Source: JBBRHQ01 sp963781345
GTDB taxonomy: Bacteria; Actinomycetota; Thermoleophilia; Solirubrobacterales; 70-9
Direction of reading: 5' to 3'
NCBI GenBank assembly: GCA_963781345.1
Contig: CAWAFQ010000014.1
Span: forward strand, 186,001-250,000
Length of the DNA stretch: 64,000 nucleotides
Part shown: one piece after another, positions 8,232 through 16,867 of the stretch
Numbering within the stretch: position 1 is the first letter of the stretch
Layout: each line of letters opens with the position of its first letter
Notes under the pieces: model-generated
Databases searched by the model: none
What the model saw: the letters and a program-made list of their open reading frames with translations, nothing else
What the model was told of the DNA's origin: nothing
Position numbers and translations under genes: made by a program

Positions 8232-8990
8232 CTATGTGCCGACCGTGGGCCGCGACACCTCACGCAGGTAGTCCCGCCAGCCGGACTCGATCTCGCGCAT
8301 GCCGGCGTCGAAGGCCGCTTCGAGGTTGGCGCCGGGGCCCTCGCGGTGCAGGCGTGCGACGAGCAGCTCGCAGGCAGCCGAGCCGCGCTCCTCCTCGAGC
8401 ATGTCGAAGATCGTCCCGCCGAGGATCACCGCATCACGCCTGGAGGGCGGGAAGGATGGCCGCGAGCCCTCGCGAAGCCGCCGGATCACCGCGGCCCGGT
8501 AGAGCCCGACCTGGCGTGAGAAGTACTGGGCTCCGCCCTCGACCAGCCAGGCCCAGCGCAGATAGCGAACGAAGCGCCGCGGAGTCCAGGCCGGCGGCAG
8601 GGCGGTGTTGTTGGCGGCGACCACGAGCTGGGCGTAGAGACGCTCGGCGGTTCCCAGCAGCGCCTCGCGCGAGTCCTCGCCGGCGGAGCGCCGGCCCATG
8701 TGGGAGTCGTTGAGAACATGCAGCTCGGTCGCCATCGCCCAGCCGGCCAGATAGCGCCGGCCGGCAGGCGCTGCCGACCATCGCGCGGCGGGCAGGAACG
8801 GGTGGGCCATCGTCAGCCAAGCGGGATTGGTGTGGACGACGACCGTGACCTCGCCTGGAACGTTGTCGAAGCGGTCCTCGAGCCTCAGCCGCAGGTCCTC
8901 GAGCCGGTCGAGCGTGCGCTCGGCATAGCCGGCGTCGCCGCTGTCGTGGCGGGCGGTGAAGCTGAGCGACTCCGTTTCGACCCAAGGCAT
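8232..8990 (-). CDS. Peptidase-MA-like protein lacking an HExxH motif
   Basis: A 252-residue soluble protein resembling the peptidase MA-like family (gluzincin fold) in its C-terminal half, where WAWLVEGGAQYFSRQVG fits the Glu third-ligand helix of that family. The segment where the HExxH zinc motif should be reads RLYAQLVVAANN, without the histidines, so the protein is probably catalytically inactive. Start MPWVETESL at 8990 is preferred because TAGCCT lies 11 bases before it; a longer in-frame start at 9062 would be next to the 43-bp repeats. Family assignment is by eye. Confidence 0.6.
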   Translation of the reverse strand: MPWVETESLSFTARHDSGDAGYAERTLDRLEDLRLRLEDRFDNVPGEVTVVVHTNPAWLTMAHPFLPAARWSAAPAGRRYLAGWAMATELHVLNDSHMGRRSAGEDSREALLGTAERLYAQLVVAANNTALPPAWTPRRFVRYLRWAWLVEGGAQYFSRQVGLYRAAVIRRLREGSRPSFPPSRRDAVILGGTIFDMLEEERGSAACELLVARLHREGPGANLEAAFDAGMREIESGWRDYLREVSRPTVGT

Positions 8991-9073
8991 GGTGAGGAGG
9001 GAGGCTAGTCGCTGGTCCCCCGTCGCCCGCGAACGCGGGTGGAAGGGCGGCGGCGATTCCACGCCCCGGGCAC

Positions 9074-9177
9074 GTGGCCGACCTCACGCACGCCAGGCAT
9101 GCATCTGGTCGGCCACGCTGGGGTGGCGACGGGGGTGGCCGACCTCACGCACGCCAGGCATGCATCTGGTCGGCCAC
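9074..9177. repeat. 43-bp palindromic repeat, tandem pair, locus A
   Basis: Two identical 43-bp copies at 9074-9116 and 9135-9177 (61-base period). Each has 10-bp arms GTGGCCGACC and GGTCGGCCAC around a near-palindromic core GCACGCCAGGCATGC. The same element occurs at about 26.8 and 49.6 kb. It fills the gap between two minus-strand genes. Confidence 0.9.
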
Positions 9178-9187
9178 GTCGAGCGGG

Positions 9188-10147
9188 TCAGGGTGCGGCT
9201 TCGAGGCGGGCTCGGTCCTCTTCGTAATCGAGCTCGGTGCGGATTTCCATCGCGGCCAGCAGATCACGGGCGGCGGTTAGGCTCTCGGCCCCGCGGACAG
9301 CGCTCGCCAGCGGGATCTCGCCCGCGGCGGCGGCCGGGGCCGGATCGAAATAGAAGGTGACTGCGCCGGCCGGGGTCAGCTCGACCGAGCTGCGCCCGCT
9401 GCGAATCTCGATCGTCCCGGTCTCGCCTCGGGCGCAGCGCACGCCCATTGCGCTGGCCTCGGTCGGGACCACTTTGCAGGCGGCCTCGATCTGCTCGCAG
9501 ACCACGGGGGTCAGGCCCCAGCTGCCGAGCATTGCGCCGGCGCGGCTGAGGGCGGCGATCAGTTCGAGCACCTCACCCGCGGCAAGCTCGCCATCACAGC
9601 CGGCGCCGTAGACAGCGCAGACGACCGGCACTTCGTTCGCCAGCTCCAGCCCCGCTGCGAGCATCACCGCGTCACAGAGGGGGCTCGCCAGCCCGGCCTC
9701 GTGGCCGTGGGCGAGGACGTCACCGCCGACGTCGACGAGCACGACGAGGTCGCAGGAGAGAAGGCGCGCGGCATCGCGGATTCCCGCGGCGGCCCCCGCG
9801 GCCCCGTCGCTGATGTCGATCAGGACCGTGTCGGAGCGCAGGTGGCCGGCCATCCGTGACTCGGCGAAGTGGGCGCCCTCGGGCGTGGTCGTGTTCTCGT
9901 CAGCGAGCAGCGAGGCGACGCCGAGCGGGCGGCCACCTTGGATTTCCGAGAGACGCCTGGGGCCGGCGTGGGGATCTATCGGCCAGCGCTCCCAGGTGAC
10001 GCCGCCGAGCACGAACTCGGCGCCGAAGGACTGGCAGAGCCGGGCGGTCGCGAGGGCGCCGACGACATCGCCGCCGCCGCCCATGCCGAGGACGAGCGCC
10101 TTGGTGGCGCCGGCCAGTGCCCGATCGAGGGAGGGGTCGGGGCTCAG
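9188..10147 (-). CDS. DUF1152 family protein (probable CTG start)
   Basis: A DUF1152 protein of about 319 residues. The glycine-rich opening KALVLGMGGGGDVVGALATA, typical of this Rossmann-like family, precedes the first canonical start codon: ATG 10084 lies inside the motif (the Met of LGMGGGG). The reading frame is open upstream but contains no ATG, GTG or TTG before a stop, and the best candidate is CTG at 10147 (CTGAGC), seven bases beyond the DUF1802 stop. If CTG is wrong, the annotated product would start at 10084 and lack its first strand. Enzymatic activity is unknown. It forms an operon with the DUF1802 gene. Confidence 0.8.
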   Translation of the reverse strand: MSPDPSLDRALAGATKALVLGMGGGGDVVGALATARLCQSFGAEFVLGGVTWERWPIDPHAGPRRLSEIQGGRPLGVASLLADENTTTPEGAHFAESRMAGHLRSDTVLIDISDGAAGAAAGIRDAARLLSCDLVVLVDVGGDVLAHGHEAGLASPLCDAVMLAAGLELANEVPVVCAVYGAGCDGELAAGEVLELIAALSRAGAMLGSWGLTPVVCEQIEAACKVVPTEASAMGVRCARGETGTIEIRSGRSSVELTPAGAVTFYFDPAPAAAAGEIPLASAVRGAESLTAARDLLAAMEIRTELDYEEDRARLEAAP

Positions 10148-10151
10148 CTCG

Positions 10152-10781
10152 TCAGGCGAGGGCGGGCTCGGCGTCGCCGCAGAGGGCCTCGATCGCCTCG
10201 CGGGCGCGATCGAACTCCTCGTCAGCCATCACCGGGGTTCCCTCGAAGGGAAGGTCGCGATCGATCTCGACCCAGGAGCGGCAGCCGTGGTACTCGTCGC
10301 GGACGCGTACAGTCACCGGTCGCGGGATCCGGTGGACCCGCAGCAGCAATACGTGCAGGGGGTGGCGGCGCTTCCAGTTGAGGCGCTTCTCCGCGTAGTC
10401 GGGAGTCCAGACGTAGAAGGGCGAGAGCCCGTCGATGACGCGGCGCTCGTTGACGGTGTAGTGCGCGGTCACCTCGGCCCAGGCGCGAATCCGGACCCGG
10501 TCGGGCTGGGGGATGCCACCGTCCTGGATCAGGGCCCTGGGGGGCGGCTCCTCGTCGGGCCACACGCCCTCCTCGAGCGCGCGCCGCAGCTCGGGGTGGT
10601 GGGACTCGCGAACGAGGTCGTTCCGCTGGTGGTCGAATGTCGGGTAGAGGAAGAAGCGCTCGTGCTCGAGCTCGAAATGCTTGTTCTCCTCGCGGATGCC
10701 GCCCTTGCGAAGCGTCACGAGCTGCTCGCCCTCGGCGAGCGCACGTACCGTTACGGCCCATTCTTTGAATGCGATTGGCAT
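10152..10781 (-). CDS. DUF1802 family protein
   Basis: A 209-residue protein matching DUF1802 by its opening MPIAFKEWAVTVRALAEG, the LRKGGIREE segment, and the LYPTFDHQ motif. Function is unknown. Start ATG 10781 begins exactly where the family begins. Upstream on the minus strand there is a promoter (TTGGTA-17-TACAAT) and an 85-base leader that can form a GGTGG-CCGAGG/CCTCG-CCACC hairpin. The DUF1152 gene follows with a four-base gap between the stop and the proposed CTG start, so the two are likely co-translated. Confidence 0.82.
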   Translation of the reverse strand: MPIAFKEWAVTVRALAEGEQLVTLRKGGIREENKHFELEHERFFLYPTFDHQRNDLVRESHHPELRRALEEGVWPDEEPPPRALIQDGGIPQPDRVRIRAWAEVTAHYTVNERRVIDGLSPFYVWTPDYAEKRLNWKRRHPLHVLLLRVHRIPRPVTVRVRDEYHGCRSWVEIDRDLPFEGTPVMADEEFDRAREAIEALCGDAEPALA

Positions 10782-10872
10782 TAGTGGTCTTACCTGTTCA
10801 GGTTGGTGTTTCGGGCTTGGAGGGGCGGTGGCGAGGCCTCCTCGGCCACCGGCACCACCCTCGGGGCGAACG

Positions 10873-10901
10873 ATTGTAGACGAGAGTCGGCCAAGTACCA
10901 A
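10873..10901 (-). promoter_or_regulatory. Promoter for the DUF1802-DUF1152 operon
   Basis: Reading on the minus strand, TTGGTA (10901-10896) and TACAAT (10878-10873) are separated by 17 bases. The surrounding stretch is clearly AT-richer than the rest of the window. Initiation near 10866 would give a leader of about 85 bases. Confidence 0.6.
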
Positions 10902-10979
10902 ATTAGTGAAAACTGTTACAAAGTCGGAGCGACTTAGCTGTAAGTACCAGGATCGGCTTCAGAGCGGGAAACTGGCTGC

Positions 10980-11774
10980 TCAGCCAATATTTTCGAGGAA
11001 CCCGAAGAGGACTCTGTTGGTGGCCTCGGGGCTCTCGATCATGCACCAGTGAGCGGCTCCAGCGACGACTCCGGTGCGGCCGTCGGGGACCGCCTCGGCG
11101 ATCTCAGCAGAAGCCGCCGGGGGAGTCACCGGGTCCTCGGAGCCACAGAAGGCGAGGACCGGGCAGACGACCTCGCCGGGGCGATCCATCGTCGCCACCG
11201 CTGTTGCCGCTGAGCATTCCGCGTAGGCGGCCGCGTCATTGGAGACGATCAACTCGCGCATCAGGCCCAGCAGCCGCGGGTCATCGTGGCGGCAGCGCTC
11301 CGAGAGCCCGGTGCTCGCGACCAGCTCGGCGATCTCATCGAGGCGCCCGGCGCGGGCCTGCCTCACCCGCTCCTCGAAGACCGGCGTCGCCTCGGGCCTC
11401 CAGGCGAGGGCGCCGCCGCAGAGCGCGAGGGCGCGGGCGCGAGCGCCGAGGGCCACGGCCGCCCGCTGGGCGACCATGCACCCGACCGAGTGGCCGACCA
11501 GTGCAGCGCGCTCGATCCCGAGGCCCTCGAGCAGGCCGACCAGATCCTCGGCCCACGTCGTCACCGAGTAGGGCCCGGCCGGCTTCTCCGAGCGCCCCGC
11601 TCCGCGCTGGTCGTAGGCGATCCCGCGCCAGCCGCGCTCGCGGCAGGCCTCGAGCTGTGCCAGCCAGCCGTTCGCCGAGCCGCCGAGGCCGTGGGTGAAG
11701 ATGACGGCTGCACCGTCGCCGCCTGTGTCCTCGTAGGCGAGGGTGATGCCGTTGGTCTCGACTCGGTGGGCCAT
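10980..11774 (-). CDS. Alpha/beta-fold hydrolase
   Basis: A 264-residue cytoplasmic alpha/beta hydrolase. The oxyanion HG motif (IFTHGLGGSANGW), the nucleophile elbow (LVGHSVGCM, Ser near residue 97), an Asp-containing strand (FCGSEDPVTP) and the catalytic His (AGAAHWCMIE) are all present, so it should be an active serine hydrolase. The substrate cannot be predicted; relatives include 3-oxoadipate enol-lactonase and haloperoxidase-like esterases. It stands alone on the minus strand, 52 bases upstream-facing from the hydantoinase genes, and the AT-rich 10.8-10.98 kb gap follows it. Confidence 0.85.
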   Translation of the reverse strand: MAHRVETNGITLAYEDTGGDGAAVIFTHGLGGSANGWLAQLEACRERGWRGIAYDQRGAGRSEKPAGPYSVTTWAEDLVGLLEGLGIERAALVGHSVGCMVAQRAAVALGARARALALCGGALAWRPEATPVFEERVRQARAGRLDEIAELVASTGLSERCRHDDPRLLGLMRELIVSNDAAAYAECSAATAVATMDRPGEVVCPVLAFCGSEDPVTPPAASAEIAEAVPDGRTGVVAGAAHWCMIESPEATNRVLFGFLENIG

Positions 11775-11826
11775 GAAGGTCGGTAGTCAGAGACTAGGGC
11801 TCGAGAGGTCGGGACCTCGCTCCGCG

Positions 11827-13395
11827 TCAGGGGCCATGACCCTGCCCTGAGTCATCGCCTCTGACTTCCCGCCCGTGGCTTCTGCGTTCTTCAGACCCGT
11901 AGCCGCCGCCGCCGGGCGTCTCGATTCTCAGCCGGTCGCCGGGCGCCATCTCGCCCTCGCATTTCGAGGGCAGCTCGCGGCCGTTGAGGAGGTTGCGTCC
12001 GGTGGCGCCGTCCTCGCCTCCCGCGCGCCCTCTCGGTGCCCGCCGGCGGCGCTCGGTGATCAGGGTGAACCGCATCGGCTCGAGCGCCTCGATCTCACGC
12101 ACCACCCCCTCGCCCCCGTGCCTGTTTCCCGCGCCGCCGCTGCCGCGGCGCACCGAGAGCTCACGCACCCGCAGCGGGAACTCGGACTCGAGCGCCTCGA
12201 TCGGAGTATTGAGCGTGTTCGACATCGCCACGTGGATCGCGCTCGGCCCGTTGGCGCCGGGGCAGCCGCCCTGGCCGCCGCCGATCGTCTCGTAGTAGGT
12301 GAATCCCTCACCGGAGAGGGTGAGGTTGTTCATCGTCCCCTGGCCCTGGGCCGGGCCGTCACGGGCGTCGCCGAGAGCTGCGAGGACGAGGTCGGCGACC
12401 CGGCTCGAGGTCTCGACGTTGCCGGCGGCGACGGCGGCCGGGGGGCGGGCGTTCAGCAGGCAGCCCACGGGGGCACTGATCTCGACCGGGCGGTAGGCGC
12501 CCGCCGAGGGCGGCGCGTCGGGGTCGGTCAGCACCCGCACCGCGAAGAGCGCCGCCGAGCGCGTGACCGAGAGCGGGCAGTTGAGGTTGCCGCGAACCTG
12601 CGGGTCGGTGCCGGCGAAGTCGAGACGGAGCTCCTCGCCGGCGATCGTCGCCCTGACCCTGAGCGCGATCTCGCGCGGTTCACCACCGCCGGCGTCGTCC
12701 TCGAGCACGTCGACGGCCTCGTGGACGCCGTCGGGAAGCTTGCCCAGCGCCGCCCGGGTGCGGCGCTCGGAGTAGGCGAGGATCTCGTCCATGCCGTGCT
12801 CGAGGCCATCGGCGCCGAGGCGTGCCGCCAGCTCGCCGAGGCGGGCCTCGCCGACCAGGTTGGCTGCTCGCTGGGCTCTCAGGTCCGCCAGCCGCTGGCT
12901 CGGGTTGCGCATCCGCGAGGCCAGTTCGGCGAGGGTCGCGTCGTCGGCCTCGGTCGGCGGGATCACCACTCCTTCCTCGGAGAGGCTGGTCGACCCCGCC
13001 GGCATCGAGCCCGGGGTCGGGCCGCCGACGTCGGCGTGGTGGGCGCGCGAGGCGGCGAAGCCGATCAGGGCCCCCGCGGTGAAGACGGGGCTGATCAGGG
13101 TGATGTCGGGTAGGTGGGTGCCGCCGCGGTAGGGGTCATTGAGGATCCAGCAGCCGCCCGGTCGCTGTTCGAGCCCGATCACCGCGGCGACAGCCTCGGG
13201 CATTGAGCCGAGGTGCACCGGGATGTGCTCGGCCTGCATCGCCATCTCGCCGCGGGTGTTGAAGATCGCGGTCGAGCAGTCGTGGCGCTCCTTGATGTTG
13301 GCCGAGTGCGATGCGCGGATCAGGACCGCCCCCATCTCCTCGCAGGCGGCCCGAAGCGAGCCGATCAGAACCTGGAGGGTGATCGGGTCAAGCAT
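11827..13395 (-). CDS. Hydantoinase B/oxoprolinase family protein
   Basis: A 522-residue beta subunit of the ATP-dependent hydantoinase/5-oxoprolinase/acetone-carboxylase-like family. Family motifs include IKERHDCSTAIFN near the N terminus, HIPVHLGSMPEAV, NDPYRGGTHLPDI and a Gly-rich C-terminal part (GGGQGGCPG). It should act with HyuA to open a cyclic amide or hydantoin at the expense of ATP. The ATG start overlaps the HyuA stop by eight bases, so the subunits are translationally coupled. Substrate is unknown. Confidence 0.9.
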   Translation of the reverse strand: MLDPITLQVLIGSLRAACEEMGAVLIRASHSANIKERHDCSTAIFNTRGEMAMQAEHIPVHLGSMPEAVAAVIGLEQRPGGCWILNDPYRGGTHLPDITLISPVFTAGALIGFAASRAHHADVGGPTPGSMPAGSTSLSEEGVVIPPTEADDATLAELASRMRNPSQRLADLRAQRAANLVGEARLGELAARLGADGLEHGMDEILAYSERRTRAALGKLPDGVHEAVDVLEDDAGGGEPREIALRVRATIAGEELRLDFAGTDPQVRGNLNCPLSVTRSAALFAVRVLTDPDAPPSAGAYRPVEISAPVGCLLNARPPAAVAAGNVETSSRVADLVLAALGDARDGPAQGQGTMNNLTLSGEGFTYYETIGGGQGGCPGANGPSAIHVAMSNTLNTPIEALESEFPLRVRELSVRRGSGGAGNRHGGEGVVREIEALEPMRFTLITERRRRAPRGRAGGEDGATGRNLLNGRELPSKCEGEMAPGDRLRIETPGGGGYGSEERRSHGREVRGDDSGQGHGP

Positions 13396-15376
13396 CGGAG
13401 TCCGCCCTTGTCGCGACGATGGTCCCGGCCGGATCGACCCTGGCGCTCCATCCGGGAGGGAGGACCATCGTCGTCTCCGGCAGCTCGAATACCGCCGGGC
13501 CGACTGCCTCCAGCCCGGCCCGCGGCTCGCCGCGGATGACCCTCGTCTCGGCCCACTCGCCGCTGAAGTGGGCTCGCCTGCGGGTCTCGTCGGGAGCGGC
13601 GCCCCGGGCCGCCACCGGCCGTGGCTCGGGGCCTGGCTCGATCATCGCTACCCGGATATCGACCAGCTCGATCTCGGCGTCGGCGTCCCGGTACCCGTAC
13701 CGGCGCTCGTGGGCGGCTTCGAAGTGCTCGGCCAGCTCCGCGGGGTCGGGGCGGACGGGCCCCGGCACCGCCAGCTCGAACGCCTGTCCGTGGTAGCGCA
13801 TCTCATAGACCACCTCCGGCTCGGCTCCGGCGAGACCCTCGCGCTGGGCGGAGATCAGGGTCTCGGTCTCGGCGGCGATCCGATCGGCGGCGAACTCCTC
13901 GCCGCGCAGCATCACCGTGCGCGCGGTGTCACGGCGTCGCTCGGAGGCGCAGAGGCCGAGCGCGGAGAGAACACCGCCGGCCCGCGGGCAGAGGATGCGC
14001 TCGATCTCGAGCTCGGCAGCGATCGCGGCGGCGTGCATCGGGCCGGCGCCGCCGAACGGCATCAGCGCGTATGCGCGTGGGTCGACCCCGCGCTCGACCG
14101 TCACCACCCGCAGCGCCCGCACCATCTCCTGATTGGCGACCCGGACGATTCCCTCGGCCGCCTCCAGCGCCGAGAGGCCGAGAGAAGCACCCAGCTTCTC
14201 GAGCGCTACCTCGGCGGCGCTCGCGTCGAGGCCGATCCCGCCGGCGAGACGGGAGTCGGGGGCGAGGTAGCCGAGCGCGAGGTTCGCGTCGGTGACCGTG
14301 GGATCGCCGCCGCCGCGCCCGTAGCAGGCCGGGCCGGGCTCGGCGCCGGCGGAGCGGGGCCCCACCCGCAGCGCGCCGCCGGGGTCGCGCCATCCGATCG
14401 AGCCGCCACCGGCGCCGACCGTGTGGACATCGACCATCGGCAGCTGGATGACGCGACCGGCGACCCGGCGGGAGCCGGTTCGCCGCACCCGGCCGGAGTC
14501 GACGACGCAGACATCACAGGAGGTGCCGCCCATGTCGAATCCGAGGGCGTTGCCGTCCCCCGAGATCCGGGCCAGCAGCCCGGCTCCGACCGCTCCTCCG
14601 GCCGGCCCCGAGAGGACGCACCAGGCGCCCGCCCGGGCAGCCTCGCCGGCGCCCGCGACGCCGCCGGATGACTGCATCACCAGTGGCTCCGGCAGCCCCT
14701 CCGCAGCCGCCGCCTCGCCGAGACGACCGAGGTAGCGGCCGAGAAGCGGTGAGAGGTAGGCGTCGATTACCGTGGTCGAGCAGCGCTCGTACTCGCGAAA
14801 CCGCGGCAGCACACCGCTGGAGGTGGAGACGTGGGCGTTCGGGATCGCCTCACGCACGCGCGCCGCGACCCGCTCCTCGTGGGAGTGGTCGCGGTAGGAG
14901 AAGAGCAGGCAGACCGCCACCGACTCCGGCTCTGAAGGGCCAAGCTGCGAGAGCAGCCGATCGATCCCGGCGTCGAGCAGTGGCTCCAGCTCCCCCTCGG
15001 GGCCGATCCGCCCGCCGACCTCGAACCGCATCTCGGGGGCAACCAGCGGCGCCGGCTTCGGGGCGCAGAGCCGGTAGAGGTCGGGGCGGTCCTGGCGGGC
15101 GATCTCGAGCAGGTCCGCGAATCCCTCTGTCGCGATCAGCGCCGTCCGCGCCCCGCGCTCCTCGAGCAGTGCGTTGGTCCCGACAGTCATCCCGTGGGCG
15201 AATAGCTCGACCTCGGAGGCCGATGCACCGGCGCCTCGAAGGACCTCCCGCACCGAAGCCATCACCCCCTCGGACTGATCGGCGGGAGTGCTCGGCGCCT
15301 TCGCCGTGTGGAGGCTCTCGCCGTCGAAGAGGACGGCGTCGGTGAAGGTGCCTCCTACGTCTACACCGAGCAGCAC
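13388..15376 (-). CDS. Hydantoinase A/oxoprolinase family protein
   Basis: A 662-residue alpha subunit with the ASKHA-type ATPase signature at the N terminus (LLGVDVGGTFTDAVLFDG), a second phosphate-binding motif (LGFDMGGTSCDVCVVD) and the metal-site region VHTVGAGGGSIGW. It should phosphorylate or activate the cyclic substrate that is processed with the B subunit. GTG 15376 starts right at the conserved motif. NadB lies directly upstream in the same direction, nine bases away, so nadB-hyuA-hyuB may be one operon. Confidence 0.92.
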   Translation of the reverse strand: MLLGVDVGGTFTDAVLFDGESLHTAKAPSTPADQSEGVMASVREVLRGAGASASEVELFAHGMTVGTNALLEERGARTALIATEGFADLLEIARQDRPDLYRLCAPKPAPLVAPEMRFEVGGRIGPEGELEPLLDAGIDRLLSQLGPSEPESVAVCLLFSYRDHSHEERVAARVREAIPNAHVSTSSGVLPRFREYERCSTTVIDAYLSPLLGRYLGRLGEAAAAEGLPEPLVMQSSGGVAGAGEAARAGAWCVLSGPAGGAVGAGLLARISGDGNALGFDMGGTSCDVCVVDSGRVRRTGSRRVAGRVIQLPMVDVHTVGAGGGSIGWRDPGGALRVGPRSAGAEPGPACYGRGGGDPTVTDANLALGYLAPDSRLAGGIGLDASAAEVALEKLGASLGLSALEAAEGIVRVANQEMVRALRVVTVERGVDPRAYALMPFGGAGPMHAAAIAAELEIERILCPRAGGVLSALGLCASERRRDTARTVMLRGEEFAADRIAAETETLISAQREGLAGAEPEVVYEMRYHGQAFELAVPGPVRPDPAELAEHFEAAHERRYGYRDADAEIELVDIRVAMIEPGPEPRPVAARGAAPDETRRRAHFSGEWAETRVIRGEPRAGLEAVGPAVFELPETTMVLPPGWSARVDPAGTIVATRADSDA

Positions 15377-15385
15377 AGACTCAAG

Positions 15386-16843
15386 CTATCGCCAGACCTC
15401 CGGGCGGATCGCGCCGGTGGCATCGAGTACGAAGTGCGTGCCGTCGAGGGAGTGGTCGATTCCGGGCGCGTCGAGGCGGCGATGGCCCCCGCGCGACTCG
15501 CGGCGCTCGAGCGCGCAGGTGGCGATCGCCGCGGCCAGCGGGTAGGGGTCCTCGCGAAGCTGGCTGAGCTCCTGCGGCCGCCGCAGCGGCCCTGCCAGGC
15601 GCCAGACGGATTCGCGCGTCTGCTCGGTCGGCGGCTCGAAGCGCCAATCCGGCAGGGCCGGCGGAGGCGAGGCCGGAGCCTCATCGAGAGCGGCGAGCGC
15701 CGCCCGCTTGCCGAAGACGAAGCACTCGCTGAGCGAGTTGGATGCGAGCCGGTTGGCGCCGTGGAGGCCGGTGCACGAGCACTCGCCGACGGCGAAGAGG
15801 CCGGCGACCGAGGAGCGGCATTCGAGGTCCACCGCGATCCCACCCATCACGTAGTGGGCGGCGGGGGCGACCGGGATCGGGTCGGCGATGGGGTCGAGGC
15901 TGGCCTCGGCAAGGGATGCAAAGACATTGGGGAAGCGCTTGGGCTCGATCCCGCGCAGGTCAATCGCGACGTGGGCGGAGCCGTCGGCGGCCATGCGGTC
16001 GAGGATCGCGGCGGTCACCGCGTCGCGCGGCGCAAGCTCGTCGGTGAAGCGGCGGCCGGAGCCGTCGAGCAGGGTCGCTCCCTCGCCGCGCACCGCCTCG
16101 GTAATCAGCAGGCCGTCGAAGCGGGTCCCGGGCAGGGCGAGAGCGGTCGGGTGGAACTGGCAGAACTCGAGGTCGGCGAGGTCGGCGCCGGCGGCCTGGG
16201 CCAGCACCGGGCCGGCGCCTATCGATCCCCAGGGGTTGGTGGTCCTCCGCCACAGCGCCGCCGCGCCACCGGTGGCGAGCACGGTCGCCGCGGCGCCGAT
16301 CTCGCCGCCGTCGGTGAGCACCCCCGCGCAGCGCTCGCCGTCGCTCCAAAGAGCGACGGCGGAGGTCTCCTCGCGGACCTCGATCCGCGACTCCTCGGCG
16401 ACCAGCCCCGCCAGCCTCCCGGTCAGCTCGCGGCCGGTCTCGCTGCCGCCGGCGTGGACGATCCGGCGGCGGGTATGGCCTCCTTCGAGCCCAAGCGAGG
16501 GTTGGCCGGCATCGTCGAGGTCGAAGCGCACGCCGCGGGCTCGCAGGTCGGCGACCAACGCCGGGGCCTCTTCGACCAGGACCCGCACGGCGGAGGGCCG
16601 GCAGAGCCCTCTCCCCGCGGAGAGGGTGTCTGCGGCGTGCTGCTCGGCGCTGTCACCGGGCTCGAGCACTACCGCGAGGCCGCCCTGGGCCCAGAAGCTG
16701 GCGCTCTCGGAGAGCGGCTTTCGCGAGATCAGGCAGACGGAGCCCCCGGCCTCGGCCGCGCACAGGGCGGTCCAGAGCCCGGCGGCGCCGGCGCCGACCA
16801 CGGCGACATCGAAGCGGGCGGTGTCTTCGGTAGCCGGGGCCAA
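15386..16843 (-). CDS. nadB: L-aspartate oxidase
   Basis: Flavoprotein of 485 residues that oxidises L-aspartate to iminoaspartate, the first step of NAD biosynthesis. The FAD dinucleotide fold (VAVVGAGAAGLWTALCAAEAG) starts about residue 13; SFWAQGGLAVV, the EFCQFHPTAL substrate region and HGANRLASNSLSE close to the C-terminal domain are all diagnostic. The only start near the fold is TTG 16843. No nadA or nadC lies nearby. It is divergent from the deacetylase gene with a gap of only 24 bases. Confidence 0.92.
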   Translation of the reverse strand: MAPATEDTARFDVAVVGAGAAGLWTALCAAEAGGSVCLISRKPLSESASFWAQGGLAVVLEPGDSAEQHAADTLSAGRGLCRPSAVRVLVEEAPALVADLRARGVRFDLDDAGQPSLGLEGGHTRRRIVHAGGSETGRELTGRLAGLVAEESRIEVREETSAVALWSDGERCAGVLTDGGEIGAAATVLATGGAAALWRRTTNPWGSIGAGPVLAQAAGADLADLEFCQFHPTALALPGTRFDGLLITEAVRGEGATLLDGSGRRFTDELAPRDAVTAAILDRMAADGSAHVAIDLRGIEPKRFPNVFASLAEASLDPIADPIPVAPAAHYVMGGIAVDLECRSSVAGLFAVGECSCTGLHGANRLASNSLSECFVFGKRAALAALDEAPASPPPALPDWRFEPPTEQTRESVWRLAGPLRRPQELSQLREDPYPLAAAIATCALERRESRGGHRRLDAPGIDHSLDGTHFVLDATGAIRPEVWR

Positions 16844-16867
16844 GCTGGGCGGGTACGGTATCTGGCG
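16844..16867. promoter_or_regulatory. 24-bp bidirectional promoter region between nadB and the deacetylase gene
   Basis: The heptamer TACGGTA at 16854-16860 gives TACGGT on the plus strand, eight bases before GTG 16868, and TACCGT on the minus strand, 11 bases before TTG 16843. A single symmetric -10 element could therefore serve both genes, both (nearly) leaderless. This is inference from spacing. Confidence 0.45.

Noticed and set aside
9074..9177. CRISPR array
   Set aside because: Only two repeat copies per locus, strong internal dyad symmetry, a short 18-base spacer that is not repeated in kind, and no cas genes in the window.
9039..9360. Small open frames through the 43-bp repeats that would encode His/Arg-rich peptides
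   Set aside because: They exist only because the repeats lack stops; the peptides recur at all three loci as translations of the DNA element and have no start signals.
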